Of a DNA stretch of 64,000 bases, positions 52,650 to 61,519 are shown in pieces. Every line of letters begins with the position of its first letter. The first letter of the stretch is position 1. The stretch lies in the NCBI RefSeq assembly GCF_009708215.1, contig NZ_CP046175.1, positions 186,001 to 250,000 on the forward strand, read 5' to 3'. Origin of the DNA: Occultella kanbiaonis (GTDB taxonomy: Bacteria > Actinomycetota > Actinomycetes > Actinomycetales > Beutenbergiaceae). The notes beneath the pieces are model-generated. The model ran no database searches. It had not been told where the DNA came from and saw only the letters and a program-made list of their open reading frames with translations. Made by a program: the position numbers and the translations under genes.

Positions 52650-53534
52650 TCAGCGGACCCCGGTCACGCCGAGGGACGACGTGATCTGCTTCTGGAACAC
52701 CAGGAACAGGATCACCAACGGGGCGAGCGCGATCGTGGTCGCGGCCATGACGAGCGTCCAGTTGCCGTTGTACTGGGTCTGCAGGGCGGCGGTGGCCACC
52801 GTGATGACGTTCCACTCCGGGGCCGGCGCGATGATCAGTGGCCACATGAAGTTGTTCCACTGGCTCACCACGGTGATCAGCAGCAGGGTCGCGAGGATCG
52901 GCTTGTTCATCGGCACCATGACCTGCCACAGCCGCCGCAGCACCCCGGCCCCGTCGATCTTCGCGGCGTCCAGCACGTCGGAGGGGGTGGACCGGAAGTT
53001 CTCCCGGAGCAGGAAGATCGCATAGGGGGAGCCGAACAGGAACGGCACCACGAGGCCGGCGAACGAGTTCTTCAGGCCGAGGGTCGTCATCATCGAGTAC
53101 AGCGGGATGATCGTGACCACCGCGGGGATCATCAGCGTGGACAGGTACACCCAGAACAACGCGTCCCGGCCCGGGAAGTCCAGCTGGGCGAACGCGTACG
53201 CGGCCAGGATCGACGTGAGCATCTGACCGATCACGAGCACCAGGACCACCTGAGCGGTGACGGCGATCGGCACCACGAAGTTGTACTGCTCGGAGAACAG
53301 CGCCGTGAAGTTCTCGACCGTGGCCGGGTCCGGCAGCGTCAGCGGCCAGGTGGTGTTGAACTGCTTCGGGGTCTTCACCGCCGTCATCGCCGAGAACACG
53401 AACGGGCCGAGCATGAGCAGGCCCCCGGCGATGAGGAACGCGTAGGTGAGCACGTTCGCGAAGAGCCGGGACGTGCGCCAGGACGGCGCCCCGGGCCGGG
53501 ACCCCGGCGTGCGGGGGCGGATGGTCTCGGTCAT
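52650..53534 (-). CDS. CUT1 sugar ABC transporter permease (MalG/UgpE type), orphan
   Basis: A 294-aa permease with six membrane helices (VLTYAFLIAGGLLMLGPFVF first) and the EAA loop LDAAKIDGAGVLRRLWQVMVP. ATG 53534 lies in the ATGA overlap with the upstream permease; the much longer frame reaching 54281 is an out-of-frame artefact over that gene. No binding protein or ATPase gene is nearby. Confidence 0.94.
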   Translation of the reverse strand: MTETIRPRTPGSRPGAPSWRTSRLFANVLTYAFLIAGGLLMLGPFVFSAMTAVKTPKQFNTTWPLTLPDPATVENFTALFSEQYNFVVPIAVTAQVVLVLVIGQMLTSILAAYAFAQLDFPGRDALFWVYLSTLMIPAVVTIIPLYSMMTTLGLKNSFAGLVVPFLFGSPYAIFLLRENFRSTPSDVLDAAKIDGAGVLRRLWQVMVPMNKPILATLLLITVVSQWNNFMWPLIIAPAPEWNVITVATAALQTQYNGNWTLVMAATTIALAPLVILFLVFQKQITSSLGVTGVR

Positions 53535-54403
53535 GACATGTCGTAGGTGATCCGGCGCTGGAAGTAGCGCTGCTGGACGAGCGTGACGCCGACGAGCACC
53601 ACGAACAGCACCACGGCCATCGCGGCAGCCCGACCGAGCCGCAACCCCACGAACGCCTCGTCGTAGATGCGGGCGGCGATCACGTCGGTGCGGAACGCGG
53701 GGCCGCCACCGGTCATCGCGTAGATCGAGTCGAACACCTGGAACGAGGAGATCACCGAGGTGACGGTCACGAAGAACATCGTCGGTCGAAGCAGCGGCAG
53801 CGTCACCGAGACGAGCGTGCGGACGCTGCCGGCGCCGTCGAGCATCGCTGCCTCGTACACGGACCGCGGGATCTGCTGGAGCCCGGCCAGGAAGAACAGC
53901 GAGATGTACCCCACCGTGGACCAGACCTGCACGAACACCACGGCCGGCAGCGCCAGATCGGGGTCGGTGAGCCACTCGACCCGGCGCCCGATGATCGCGT
54001 TCAGCGCGCCGTTGGTGGGGTCGAAGATCCACTTCCACACCACGCCGAGGGCCAGCGGTGCGCAGACCCACGGCAGCACGTACAGCACCCGCAGCCAGCT
54101 CGTCCCGGGCAGGCCCCGGTTGATCGCGATCGCGAGCAGCAGACCGATGACGATCGAGGTCGGGATCGCCATCAGGACGAACAGGGCCGTGACCAGGAGC
54201 GAGTTCCCGAACCGGCCGGAGGTGAGGATGTAGGCGTAGTTCTCCAGGCCGATCCACTCGGGCGCACTGATCAGGTTCCACCGCATGAAGGACAGGGCCA
54301 CCACGATCAGCACCGGCAGCAGCAGGAAGCCGATCACGCCGATCAGGCTCGGGAGCAGCATCGCGTACGCCGAACGCGCCTCGTGGCGCTGGCGTGCGTT
54401 CAT
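53531..54403 (-). CDS. CUT1 sugar ABC transporter permease (MalF/UgpA type), orphan
   Basis: A 290-aa permease starting with a short basic N-terminus and AYAMLLPSLIGVIGFLLLP. The EAA loop is YEAAMLDGAGSVRTLVSVTLP. Together with the next gene it forms a complete membrane pore, but the binding protein is missing. The orphan binding lipoprotein at 17.6-18.9 kb is a plausible partner, although 34 kb away. Confidence 0.94.
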   Translation of the reverse strand: MNARQRHEARSAYAMLLPSLIGVIGFLLLPVLIVVALSFMRWNLISAPEWIGLENYAYILTSGRFGNSLLVTALFVLMAIPTSIVIGLLLAIAINRGLPGTSWLRVLYVLPWVCAPLALGVVWKWIFDPTNGALNAIIGRRVEWLTDPDLALPAVVFVQVWSTVGYISLFFLAGLQQIPRSVYEAAMLDGAGSVRTLVSVTLPLLRPTMFFVTVTSVISSFQVFDSIYAMTGGGPAFRTDVIAARIYDEAFVGLRLGRAAAMAVVLFVVLVGVTLVQQRYFQRRITYDMS

Positions 54404-54511
54404 GCGTTCACTCCCCGGCTGTCGTCTGGGAGCGAGCCTAGTCAGATCGTGCCGGTCGCCAGGTCAGACGCGGCGGCCGTCTCGAACCGTGAGGACGGCG
54501 CCGTCGCGGTG

Positions 54512-54994
54512 TCAGTGCAGCGCGACCTGGACGCCGAGGTAGACGAGCACGCCGAGCACGACCGCCCACGCCGCCACGGCCACGACGCCCCAGACGAAGA
54601 CCCGCGCCTTCGGTGCGCCGAAGCCGACCATCGTGGCGGCGGTGACGTGGCTGGGGAGCAGCAGCGGCCCGAGGAAGCTCACCCCCGGGACGCCCCAACG
54701 GTCGAAGACCCGCCGCATGCGCTGCTTCTTGGGGTTCGCGTCCGGGCCCCGATTCCGGGTGACGCCGGCGCGCACGGCCGAGGTGACCGCGATGATCACG
54801 GCGAGCGCGATCGCGTTCCCGACCACGGCCGCCGGGATGGCGATCGCGGGGTGGATGCCCGCCACGATCCCGATGATCGAGGCACCCTCCGCCTCGACGT
54901 AGGGGATGAGCGCCGCGAGCAGAACGCCCACCCAGCGCAGCAGCGGGGGCAGGGACTCGGTGAACGCCTGGAGGTCGATGAGGAGGTCGGACAT
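54512..54994 (-). CDS. Small multidrug-export family membrane protein (PF06695-like)
   Basis: A 160-aa protein with four or five membrane segments. LLAALIPYVEAEGASIIGIV, then GIHPAIAIPAAVVGNAIAL, and further on VPGVSFLGPLLLPSHVTAA with a basic loop between (RNRGPDANPKKQRMRRVFDRWG), match the PF06695 family, whose transport role is poorly established. ATG 54994 is preferred; ATG 55006 is the alternative but has GAAAGG too close. It is divergent from the FAD/Fe-S enzyme gene. Confidence 0.75.
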   Translation of the reverse strand: MSDLLIDLQAFTESLPPLLRWVGVLLAALIPYVEAEGASIIGIVAGIHPAIAIPAAVVGNAIALAVIIAVTSAVRAGVTRNRGPDANPKKQRMRRVFDRWGVPGVSFLGPLLLPSHVTAATMVGFGAPKARVFVWGVVAVAAWAVVLGVLVYLGVQVALH

Positions 54995-55177
54995 CGCGGG
55001 GAGCATGCCTTTCGATCGGGGTTGCTTCCAGCCTCCCGGTGGCGCGACGCCCACACCAGGGCGCTCCATCACCGGTTCCGTATGACAACTCTCATGTGGC
55101 GCCGTCGCGGTTCGCGCCCGCCCCCAGGTTGGGTGCCGCGACCTGGACGCCGACCACGACCCGCCCGCGAATCGGTC

Positions 55178-55183
55178 TAGGTT
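55178..55183 (+). promoter_or_regulatory. -10 box of a probable leaderless promoter
   Basis: TAGGTT, then 7 nt, then ATG 55191. No ribosome site precedes that ATG. Confidence 0.45.
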
Positions 55184-55190
55184 TGGCACC

Positions 55191-58145
55191 ATGACCGTCA
55201 GCACGGAACCGCTCGAGGAGGTGCGGCGTGCCGCGGGCGCCCAGGCGTGGAGCGAGCGGGCCGCGGATCTCGCCGTGATGGCGCACGACGCCTCGCACTA
55301 CCTGCTCCGACCGCAGGCGGTGCTCACCCCGGGCTCTCTGCCCGAGCTGGTCGCGGCCCTGGTGGCCGCGAACGACGCCGGGCAGAGCGTCACGTTCCGA
55401 GCCGGCGGCACGTCGCTGTCCGGGCAGGCCGGTGGCTCCGGGGTACTCATCGACGTGCGTCGTCACCTTGCCGAGGTGGAGGTGCTCGACGGCGGAGCCC
55501 GGGTCCGGTGTGGACCGGGGGCCGTACTGCGGCGCGTCAACGTGACGCTCGCCCGGTACGGGCGCAAGCTCGGCCCCGACCCCGCCAGCGAGATCGCCTG
55601 CACCATCGGCGGCGTGGTGGCGAACAACTCCTCCGGGATGACCAGCTCGCTCACGGCCACGGCCTACCGGACGCTGAGCTCGATGCAGTTCGTGCTGCCC
55701 TCCGGGACCACGATCGACACCGCCCGGCCGGACGCGGACGCGCGCCTGCGCGCCCTCGAGCCCGAGCTGCACGCCGGCCTGGTCCGGCTCCGGGACACCG
55801 TGCGCGCGGACCCGCGGCTGCGCGCCATCGTCACCCACCAGTTCTCGATGAAGAACACGATGGGCTACGGCCTGAACGCCCTGCTCGACCACGACCGGCC
55901 GGCCGACATCCTCGCGCATCTCATGATCGGCTCCGAGGGCACCCTCGGCTACGTCGCCTCCGTGGTGCTGGACACCGTCCCGGTCCTGGCCAGGGCCGCC
56001 ACCAGCCTGCTCGTGTTCGACTCCATCGAGCGGGCCACCGACGCGCTGCCGGCGCTCCTCGGGGCCGGCGCCCGCGCCGTCGAGCTCATGGACGCGGCGT
56101 CGCTGCGGGTGGCGCAGACGGACCGCGGCGCCCCGGCCGCGATCGCGTCGATCCCCGTCGTGGACCACACGGCGCTGCTCGTGGAGTTCCAGGCGCCCGA
56201 CGCCGCGGCGCTCGCCGAGCTCACCGGGCCGGCGGACCCGGTGATCCGGGGCCTCGACCTCAGCGCTCCGGCCGCCCTCACCCAGAACCCCACCGAGCGG
56301 GCCGGCCTGTGGGCCGTGCGCAAGGGCCTGTACGCGGCAGTCGCCGGGGCCCGGCCACAGGGCACCACGAACCTGCTCGAGGACGTCGCCGTGCCGGCGG
56401 AGGTCCTCACCGAGACGGTCCGTGGGCTCGGCGCCCTGCTCGCCCGGCACGGCTACGACGACGCGGTCACGTTCGGGCATGCCCGGGACGCGAACCTGCA
56501 CTTCATGATCAACCCGCACCTGGACGACCCTCGCGAGCTCGCCACCTACGAGGCGTTCACCGAGGACCTCGTGGACCTCATCCTCGGCGCGAACGGCACC
56601 CTCAAGGCCGAGCACGGCACCGGGCGGATCATGTCCGCCTACGTACGCCGTCAGTACGGGGACGAGCTGTACGAGGTGATGACCGAGCTCAAGCGGCTCT
56701 GCGACCCGCGCGGGATCCTCAACCCCGGGGTGCTCCTGGACGACGACCCGCGCGCACACCTGGACAACCTGAAGACCGTGACGGGAGTCGACCCCGCCGT
56801 CGACTCCTGCGTGGAGTGCGGGTTCTGCGAGCCGGGTTGCCCGTCGCGCAACACCACGACCACCCCCCGGCAGCGGATCATCCTGATGCGGGAGATCGCC
56901 GCCGCCGGACCCGATCGCCGCGCCGAGCTCGAGGCAGCGTTCTCCTACGACGCGGTGCAGACCTGCGCCGCGGACTCCCTGTGCGTCACGGCCTGCCCGG
57001 TCAAGATCGACACCGGCAAAGTGATGAAGTCCGTCCGCGCCGCCGGCCACGGACCCGCCGCCCAGCGAGCGGGTGCTGCCGCGACTGGGGCCTGGGCCGC
57101 GGCAACATCCGGGCTGCGCCTTGGCCTGACCGTCGCGGGCGCCGTGCCGTCGTCGCTGCTCGCCGGCGCCACGACCGCCGCGCGGACCGTGCTGCCGCAC
57201 GAACTCGTCCCGCAACTCGGCGCCGGCCTGCCCGGCCCGGGCTCGGCCCGGTCGAAGCTGGCGGACCTGCCCGCCGTGGGCGGCTCACCCGCCGGACGTG
57301 GTCCGAAAGCGGTCGACGGCGGCCCCTCGGTCTCCGGCTCGGCGCTCGCAGACCTGGTCTTCTTCCCGTCCTGTACCGGGGCGATGTTCGGTCCCGAGGG
57401 GCGTGGCGAGGGTGCCGCCGCGGCGTTCCTCACGTTGTGTGAGCGGGCGGGTCTTCGGGCCGTGCTGCCCGACGGCGTCGACGGCCTCTGCTGCGGCACC
57501 CCGTGGGAGTCGAAGGGCTTCGTCGACGGGCAGGCGGCCATGGCGGCGCGCGTGTTCGACGGCGTGTGGGCTGCGACCGACGACGGCCGTCGCCCGCTCG
57601 TCTGCGACGCGTCGTCCTGCACGCACGGCCTGGACGGCCTGGCCGCGCACCTGGACCCGATGCGAGCGGCACGCTGGGACACCCTCGAGCTGCTCGACAC
57701 CGTCACCTACGCCCGCCGGGAGCTGCTGCCCCGGATCGAGGTGCCGGCCGGCCAGGAACTGGCAAGCCTCGCCGTGCACCCGACCTGCTCCACCGTGCAT
57801 CTGGGTGCCACCGACGACCTCGTCGCCGTGGCGGGTGCGGTCGCCCGCGACGTGCGGGTCCCGGATGACTGGGGCTGCTGCGGCTTCGCCGGGGACCGCG
57901 GCCTCCTACACCCCGAACTCACCGCCGGTGCCACCGAGGCCGAGGCCGCCGAGATCAAGCGCCTCGAGGCCGCGAACGGGCCATTCGCCGGCTACGCCTC
58001 GTGCAACCGCACCTGCGAGATGGGCATGACCCGGGCGACCGGGCGGCCCTACCGGCACGTGCTGGAGCTCCTGGAAGAGGTCACCCGCCCGGTCGGTTCG
58101 CAGCCGATCACGTACGGTCGGCAGCGTCCGGTGCCCAGAGACTGA
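55191..58145 (+). CDS. Fused FAD-linked oxidase / Fe-S protein (D-lactate dehydrogenase-like)
   Basis: A 984-aa fusion. Residues 40-260 form the PCMH-type FAD-binding domain (LTPGSLPELVAALVAANDAG, SVTFRAGGTSLSGQAGGSGV, KLGPDPASEIACTIGGVVAN); 260-525 the FAD-oxidase C-terminal domain (DAVTFGHARDANLHFMI, LKAEHGTGRIMSAYVRR). Two 4Fe-4S motifs follow: CVECGFCEPGCPSR (near 540) and CAADSLCVTACP (near 591). After an Ala-rich linker come CCG-type repeats (CCGTPWESKG, HPTCSTVHLG, DWGCCGFAGDRG). This is the layout of respiratory D-lactate or glycolate dehydrogenases (Dld-II / GlcDF fusion) feeding electrons to quinone. D-lactate is the favoured substrate, and a methylglyoxal synthase in the window would feed that route. 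Confidence 0.9.
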   Translation: MTVSTEPLEEVRRAAGAQAWSERAADLAVMAHDASHYLLRPQAVLTPGSLPELVAALVAANDAGQSVTFRAGGTSLSGQAGGSGVLIDVRRHLAEVEVLDGGARVRCGPGAVLRRVNVTLARYGRKLGPDPASEIACTIGGVVANNSSGMTSSLTATAYRTLSSMQFVLPSGTTIDTARPDADARLRALEPELHAGLVRLRDTVRADPRLRAIVTHQFSMKNTMGYGLNALLDHDRPADILAHLMIGSEGTLGYVASVVLDTVPVLARAATSLLVFDSIERATDALPALLGAGARAVELMDAASLRVAQTDRGAPAAIASIPVVDHTALLVEFQAPDAAALAELTGPADPVIRGLDLSAPAALTQNPTERAGLWAVRKGLYAAVAGARPQGTTNLLEDVAVPAEVLTETVRGLGALLARHGYDDAVTFGHARDANLHFMINPHLDDPRELATYEAFTEDLVDLILGANGTLKAEHGTGRIMSAYVRRQYGDELYEVMTELKRLCDPRGILNPGVLLDDDPRAHLDNLKTVTGVDPAVDSCVECGFCEPGCPSRNTTTTPRQRIILMREIAAAGPDRRAELEAAFSYDAVQTCAADSLCVTACPVKIDTGKVMKSVRAAGHGPAAQRAGAAATGAWAAATSGLRLGLTVAGAVPSSLLAGATTAARTVLPHELVPQLGAGLPGPGSARSKLADLPAVGGSPAGRGPKAVDGGPSVSGSALADLVFFPSCTGAMFGPEGRGEGAAAAFLTLCERAGLRAVLPDGVDGLCCGTPWESKGFVDGQAAMAARVFDGVWAATDDGRRPLVCDASSCTHGLDGLAAHLDPMRAARWDTLELLDTVTYARRELLPRIEVPAGQELASLAVHPTCSTVHLGATDDLVAVAGAVARDVRVPDDWGCCGFAGDRGLLHPELTAGATEAEAAEIKRLEAANGPFAGYASCNRTCEMGMTRATGRPYRHVLELLEEVTRPVGSQPITYGRQRPVPRD

Positions 58146-58689
58146 GGGCTCCGTGGTCCGAGTGGCGAGCGGGATGCCGCTACCCGGCGCACTTGGCCAC
58201 CTCGCGACCGCCGTGCCCAGCATCCCGTACTCGTCGCGGGCGCCGCACGCGACACTGACCCATCCGCAGGAAGTTCGACAGGAGTCCAACGCTCGCCATC
58301 GGTGCTCGCCCACCAGGCCGCCGACGACGACCGAGGGCTCGACCTTCCAGGTGAGGGAGCCACTGGAGGGAGGCTCGAGCACCGAGCGGCCGATCTTGCA
58401 CGGTGTACGCGCGGCCGTTGGCACGCTCCGGTCGTAGCGCGGTCATGGATCCCTTCACACGTGCCAGCTCAACGGGCTCGGGTGTCAGATCTGGCGCGGA
58501 GCGCTGCCTCGTTCAGTGTCGGTCGGCGCGGCAGAAACAGTGGTGACCGCGATGCTCTCGAGGACTCACTCGCGCGGCGGGACCGCTCGCCAGTGCCCTG
58601 CCTGTCTCCCGAGTGACTGCGCACCGGCGAGGTCTCCTCGTGCGGCGCGTCCCGAACCGCGATTGGATGCGTGTGGAAGGGAGAACGAC
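58146..58689. other. 544-base stretch without a convincing gene
   Basis: It lies between the FAD/Fe-S enzyme and the coiled-coil gene. Short frames exist on both strands, but none has a ribosome site or coherent protein-like composition throughout. The left two thirds may hold a decayed minus-strand gene (see the pseudogene entry). The last 20 bases contain the ribosome site GGAAGGGAG of the next gene. Confidence 0.5.
58150..58440 (-). pseudogene. Possible decayed gene fragment, frameshifted
   Basis: Minus-strand pieces in different frames look protein-like when read in order: LTWKVEPSVVVGGLVGEHRW, then STDGERWTPVELPADGS one frame over, then VSVACGARDEYGMLGTAVA back in the first frame. The middle piece resembles BNR/sialidase-like repeats. 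No single open frame joins them, so this would be a relic. The evidence is weak. Confidence 0.25.
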
Positions 58690-59190
58690 ATGGATACCTC
58701 GACGATCCTCTGGATCGTGGTTGCCGTGGTAGCAGTGCTTCTGATCATCGCGATCGTGTGGGGCCGCACAAGCCGCAGCCGCAAGGAGCGCGTGCTGGAG
58801 CATCAGCGCGAGCAGGCCGCTGACATGCGGCGTGAGGGCGAGGCTGCCGCGCTGGAGGCGCAACGCCGGGAGGCAGAGGTCTCGAGGGCTGCCGCCGACG
58901 CGAAGCAGCAGGATGCGAAAGCGGCCGCCGCGGAGGCGGACGCCGCCAGCGCGGTCGCGGATGCCGAGCGTGCCCGCGTCGACGCGGAGAACCGCCGGCG
59001 TGAGTCGCAGGTTCGTGACGCCGACGCCCACGCGGCACGTGCGGAGGCCGACGAACGCCTGCGTGAGGCCGACCTGGCCGACCCGGATGTGCCCGACGAC
59101 CAGGGAACCCCGCCACGGACCGCGGACGAGCCGCGTCCGATGGATGCGCCGGACAGCCGGCCCCGCCGCACCGACGGACCACAGGTCTGA
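58690..59190 (+). CDS. Membrane-anchored coiled-coil protein
   Basis: A 166-aa protein with an N-terminal membrane helix (STILWIVVAVVAVLLIIAIV) after a short outside stretch, a basic stop-transfer segment (RTSRSRKERVLEHQRE), a long Ala/Glu/Arg-rich coiled coil (about residues 40-130) and a Pro/Asp-rich tail. The design is that of small membrane-tethered scaffolds common in actinobacteria. GGGAG precedes the ATG. No specific function can be assigned. Confidence 0.78.
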   Translation: MDTSTILWIVVAVVAVLLIIAIVWGRTSRSRKERVLEHQREQAADMRREGEAAALEAQRREAEVSRAAADAKQQDAKAAAAEADAASAVADAERARVDAENRRRESQVRDADAHAARAEADERLREADLADPDVPDDQGTPPRTADEPRPMDAPDSRPRRTDGPQV

Positions 59191-59211
59191 GGGCGCGCCT
59201 GGACGAACCAC

Positions 59212-59234
59212 GGTGCCGGTGCAGCACCGGCACC
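59212..59234 (+). terminator. Hairpin terminator after the coiled-coil gene
   Basis: GGTGCCGGT (59212-59220) pairs with ACCGGCACC (59226-59234) around a 5-nt loop, about 20 nt after the stop codon. Confidence 0.55.
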
Positions 59235-59320
59235 GGTACGCACCGGGCGACCCCTCCAGTAGCGGACCTCCCGACCACGAGCGGTGGCTCGACCGAGGAC
59301 GCGGGTCCGAACCAGGCAAC

Positions 59321-59326
59321 TACCCT
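59321..59326 (+). promoter_or_regulatory. -10 box of a probable leaderless promoter
   Basis: TACCCT, then 6 nt, then ATG 59333 of the DUF998-like gene. Confidence 0.42.
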
Positions 59327-59332
59327 GGATCG

Positions 59333-60004
59333 ATGCGGCGCACCCTTGGTGGTCTCGCGTATCTCGCGGGCCTGCTCTACCCCGTGGTCGAGGTGGTCGC
59401 GGCGAGCGCCTGGGCGAACGGCTACAGCTGGTCGTCCAACTTCATCAGCGACCTCGGCCTCACCCAGTGCGTGGACCTCGCACGGGGCCACGTGTGCTCG
59501 CCCCAGCACCTCGTGTTCAACACCGCATTCGTGCTCCTGGGCGTCCTTGTCGCGCTCGGTTCGATCGCCCTCGCGCCGATCCTCACGTCACGATGGCGGC
59601 GGCCGGTGCTCGCGGTCGCACTACTGCACGCGGCGGGGGTAGTAATGGTCGGCCTGTTCCCCGGGTCGGTCATCGAGGCGATCGGCGGAGATTCCCGCCA
59701 GATGGCGTTGCACTCGGCAGGTACCCTGGCCGCGATCGGCGGCGGGAACCTGCTGATGCTCCTCGCCGCCGTGGCGAGCTGGCACACCTGGAAGGGTTAC
59801 GCCGTCGCCTCCGCATCGCTCCTCTGCGTGGGGCTGGTCGGCATCTCGCTCGACACGCTCGGGCTCGATACTCACGGCCCGGGCGCCGTACAACGCATCA
59901 CGGCGTACCCAGTCCTCGCGTGGCTTGTTCTCACCGGAGCGGCGGTGCTCATCGGCCGGCCTCCGCTCCCCAGCACCTCGCGAGGCCGGGCGCGCGAGCG
60001 CTGA
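59333..60004 (+). CDS. DUF998-like integral membrane protein
   Basis: A 223-aa protein with six predicted membrane helices, starting GGLAYLAGLLYPVVEVVAAS. The family-like stretch SWSSNFISDLGLTQC after helix 1, a later GLFPGSVIEAIGGDSRQMALHSAG and GISLDTLGLDTHGPGAVQRI fit DUF998 proteins. The function of the family is unknown. ATG 59333 follows TACCCT by 6 nt. Confidence 0.82.
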   Translation: MRRTLGGLAYLAGLLYPVVEVVAASAWANGYSWSSNFISDLGLTQCVDLARGHVCSPQHLVFNTAFVLLGVLVALGSIALAPILTSRWRRPVLAVALLHAAGVVMVGLFPGSVIEAIGGDSRQMALHSAGTLAAIGGGNLLMLLAAVASWHTWKGYAVASASLLCVGLVGISLDTLGLDTHGPGAVQRITAYPVLAWLVLTGAAVLIGRPPLPSTSRGRARER

Positions 60005-60121
60005 TCAGCCCTCCCTTGGTCCAGCATCGCTTGGCTCGCCGTGCCTCCTCGCAGAGGCCGAGGTAGCGTGCAACAACCCGTCGTGAGCATCCGCGACCCC
60101 CTCAAGGAAGAGGCCTTCGCC

Positions 60122-61519
60122 GTGAACACTCCGACTCACCGTAGGCACGGCCCCGACCGCCGGACGTTCCTGCGCTATGCGGCCGGGGTCGGCACCGTCC
60201 TGCCGCTGACGGTGCTGACCGCCTGCGGGTCGGACAGCACCCAGGACCCGAACGTCATCCGGATCGCATACCAGCAGTTCGGATCCGGGACCCTGATGGA
60301 GGACTGGATCAATCGCACCGCGCAGACGTACACCCAGGAGCACCCCGAACGCACCGTCGAACTGGTGCCGATCGTGGCGGCGGAGAACGACTACTTCACC
60401 AAGAACGAGCTACTGATGTCCTCCCCACGCACCTCACCAGACCTGGTGTACGAGGACACCTTCATCCTGCTCTCCGACGTCGGTGCGGGCTATGTCCAGC
60501 CGATGACCGAACTGGCCGAACAGTGGGAGCACTGGGAAGACGTAGCACCCGCGTCGCGGGATGCGGTCACCGGTGAGGACGGGGAGATCTATGCGATACC
60601 AACACACACCGACACCCGGGCGATCTGGTACAACAAGGAGATCTTCGCCCAGGCGGGGCTGCCCGAGCCGTGGGAGCCGACCACCTGGGAGGAGATCCTC
60701 GAAGCGGCCCGCACCATCAAGGAGCAGGTGCCCGAGGTCGCGCCGTTCTTCATCTTCTCCGGCAAGGCCCAGGGCGAGAAGGCCTCGATGCAGGGCTTCG
60801 AGATGCTCCTTTACGGCACCGGCGAGGGTGTCGGCCTCTACGACGCCGACACGCAGAAGTGGGTCGTCGGATCCCAGGGCTTCTTGGACGCGCTCACGTT
60901 CCTACGAACGGTGTTCGAGGAGGAGTTGACGCTTCCGGTGTCGCGGCACCTCGACCCCAACATCGGTGAGTCCATCTACAGCACCGTGATGCCCGCGGGC
61001 GAGCTCGGGATCCTGCTGGACGGGTCCTGGATCTCCCAGAACTGGGTGGAGGACGCACCGAGCCCGTGGCCGGAGTGGACGGAGACGACGGGCCTGGCGC
61101 GGATGCCCACGCAGAACGGGGACGGCAACGGCTGGGTCACCCTCGCCGGCGGCTGGTCCTGGGTGCTACCCCAGTACTGCAGCGACACGGAGATCGCGTT
61201 CAGTTTCATCGAGGCGCTGCTGACCACGGAGAACTCCGTGCAGCGCGCCATCGATGACAACCACATCACGGTGCGCGCGGATGTCGCCGCGGTCGAGGAG
61301 TACCGCACCTACTCGCCTACTGCGGAGTTCTTCACCGAACTGCTCGAGGGTGCGCGATACCGACCGGCGCTGCCGAACTACCCGGAGGTGTCCGCCGCGA
61401 TCCAGGACGCGATGGAGGTCGTGATGACCATGGCGCAGACGCCGGAGGAGGCTCAGGCGGCATACGACCAGGCCGTCATCGACATCGTCGGCGCCGACAA
61501 CGTGCAGGAGGAGTCCTGA
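60122..61519 (+). CDS. CUT1 ABC transporter substrate-binding Tat lipoprotein
   Basis: A 465-aa binding protein. GTG 60122 has AAGGAAGAGG about 9 nt upstream. The signal contains DRRTFLRYAAGVGTVLPLTV and ends in the lipobox LTAC, so Tat export with lipidation is likely. The body has IRIAYQQFGSGTLMEDWINR, PDLVYEDTFILLSDVGAGYV, IYAIPTHTDTRAIWYNKEIF and GELGILLDGSWISQN. The stop overlaps the first permease start as TGATG. It is a separate importer from the one at 41.9-45.3 kb, and its binding protein differs clearly. The ligand is unknown. Confidence 0.93.
   Translation: MNTPTHRRHGPDRRTFLRYAAGVGTVLPLTVLTACGSDSTQDPNVIRIAYQQFGSGTLMEDWINRTAQTYTQEHPERTVELVPIVAAENDYFTKNELLMSSPRTSPDLVYEDTFILLSDVGAGYVQPMTELAEQWEHWEDVAPASRDAVTGEDGEIYAIPTHTDTRAIWYNKEIFAQAGLPEPWEPTTWEEILEAARTIKEQVPEVAPFFIFSGKAQGEKASMQGFEMLLYGTGEGVGLYDADTQKWVVGSQGFLDALTFLRTVFEEELTLPVSRHLDPNIGESIYSTVMPAGELGILLDGSWISQNWVEDAPSPWPEWTETTGLARMPTQNGDGNGWVTLAGGWSWVLPQYCSDTEIAFSFIEALLTTENSVQRAIDDNHITVRADVAAVEEYRTYSPTAEFFTELLEGARYRPALPNYPEVSAAIQDAMEVVMTMAQTPEEAQAAYDQAVIDIVGADNVQEES

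Noticed and set aside
52650-54281. A single 543-aa permease fusion on the minus strand
   Set aside because: The N-terminal 249 residues are out of frame over the separate permease gene 53531-54403. The true start is ATG 53534 in an ATGA overlap.
58153-58437. A 94-aa plus-strand frame after the FAD/Fe-S gene
   Set aside because: No ribosome site, no recognisable motif and low-complexity composition; probably chance.
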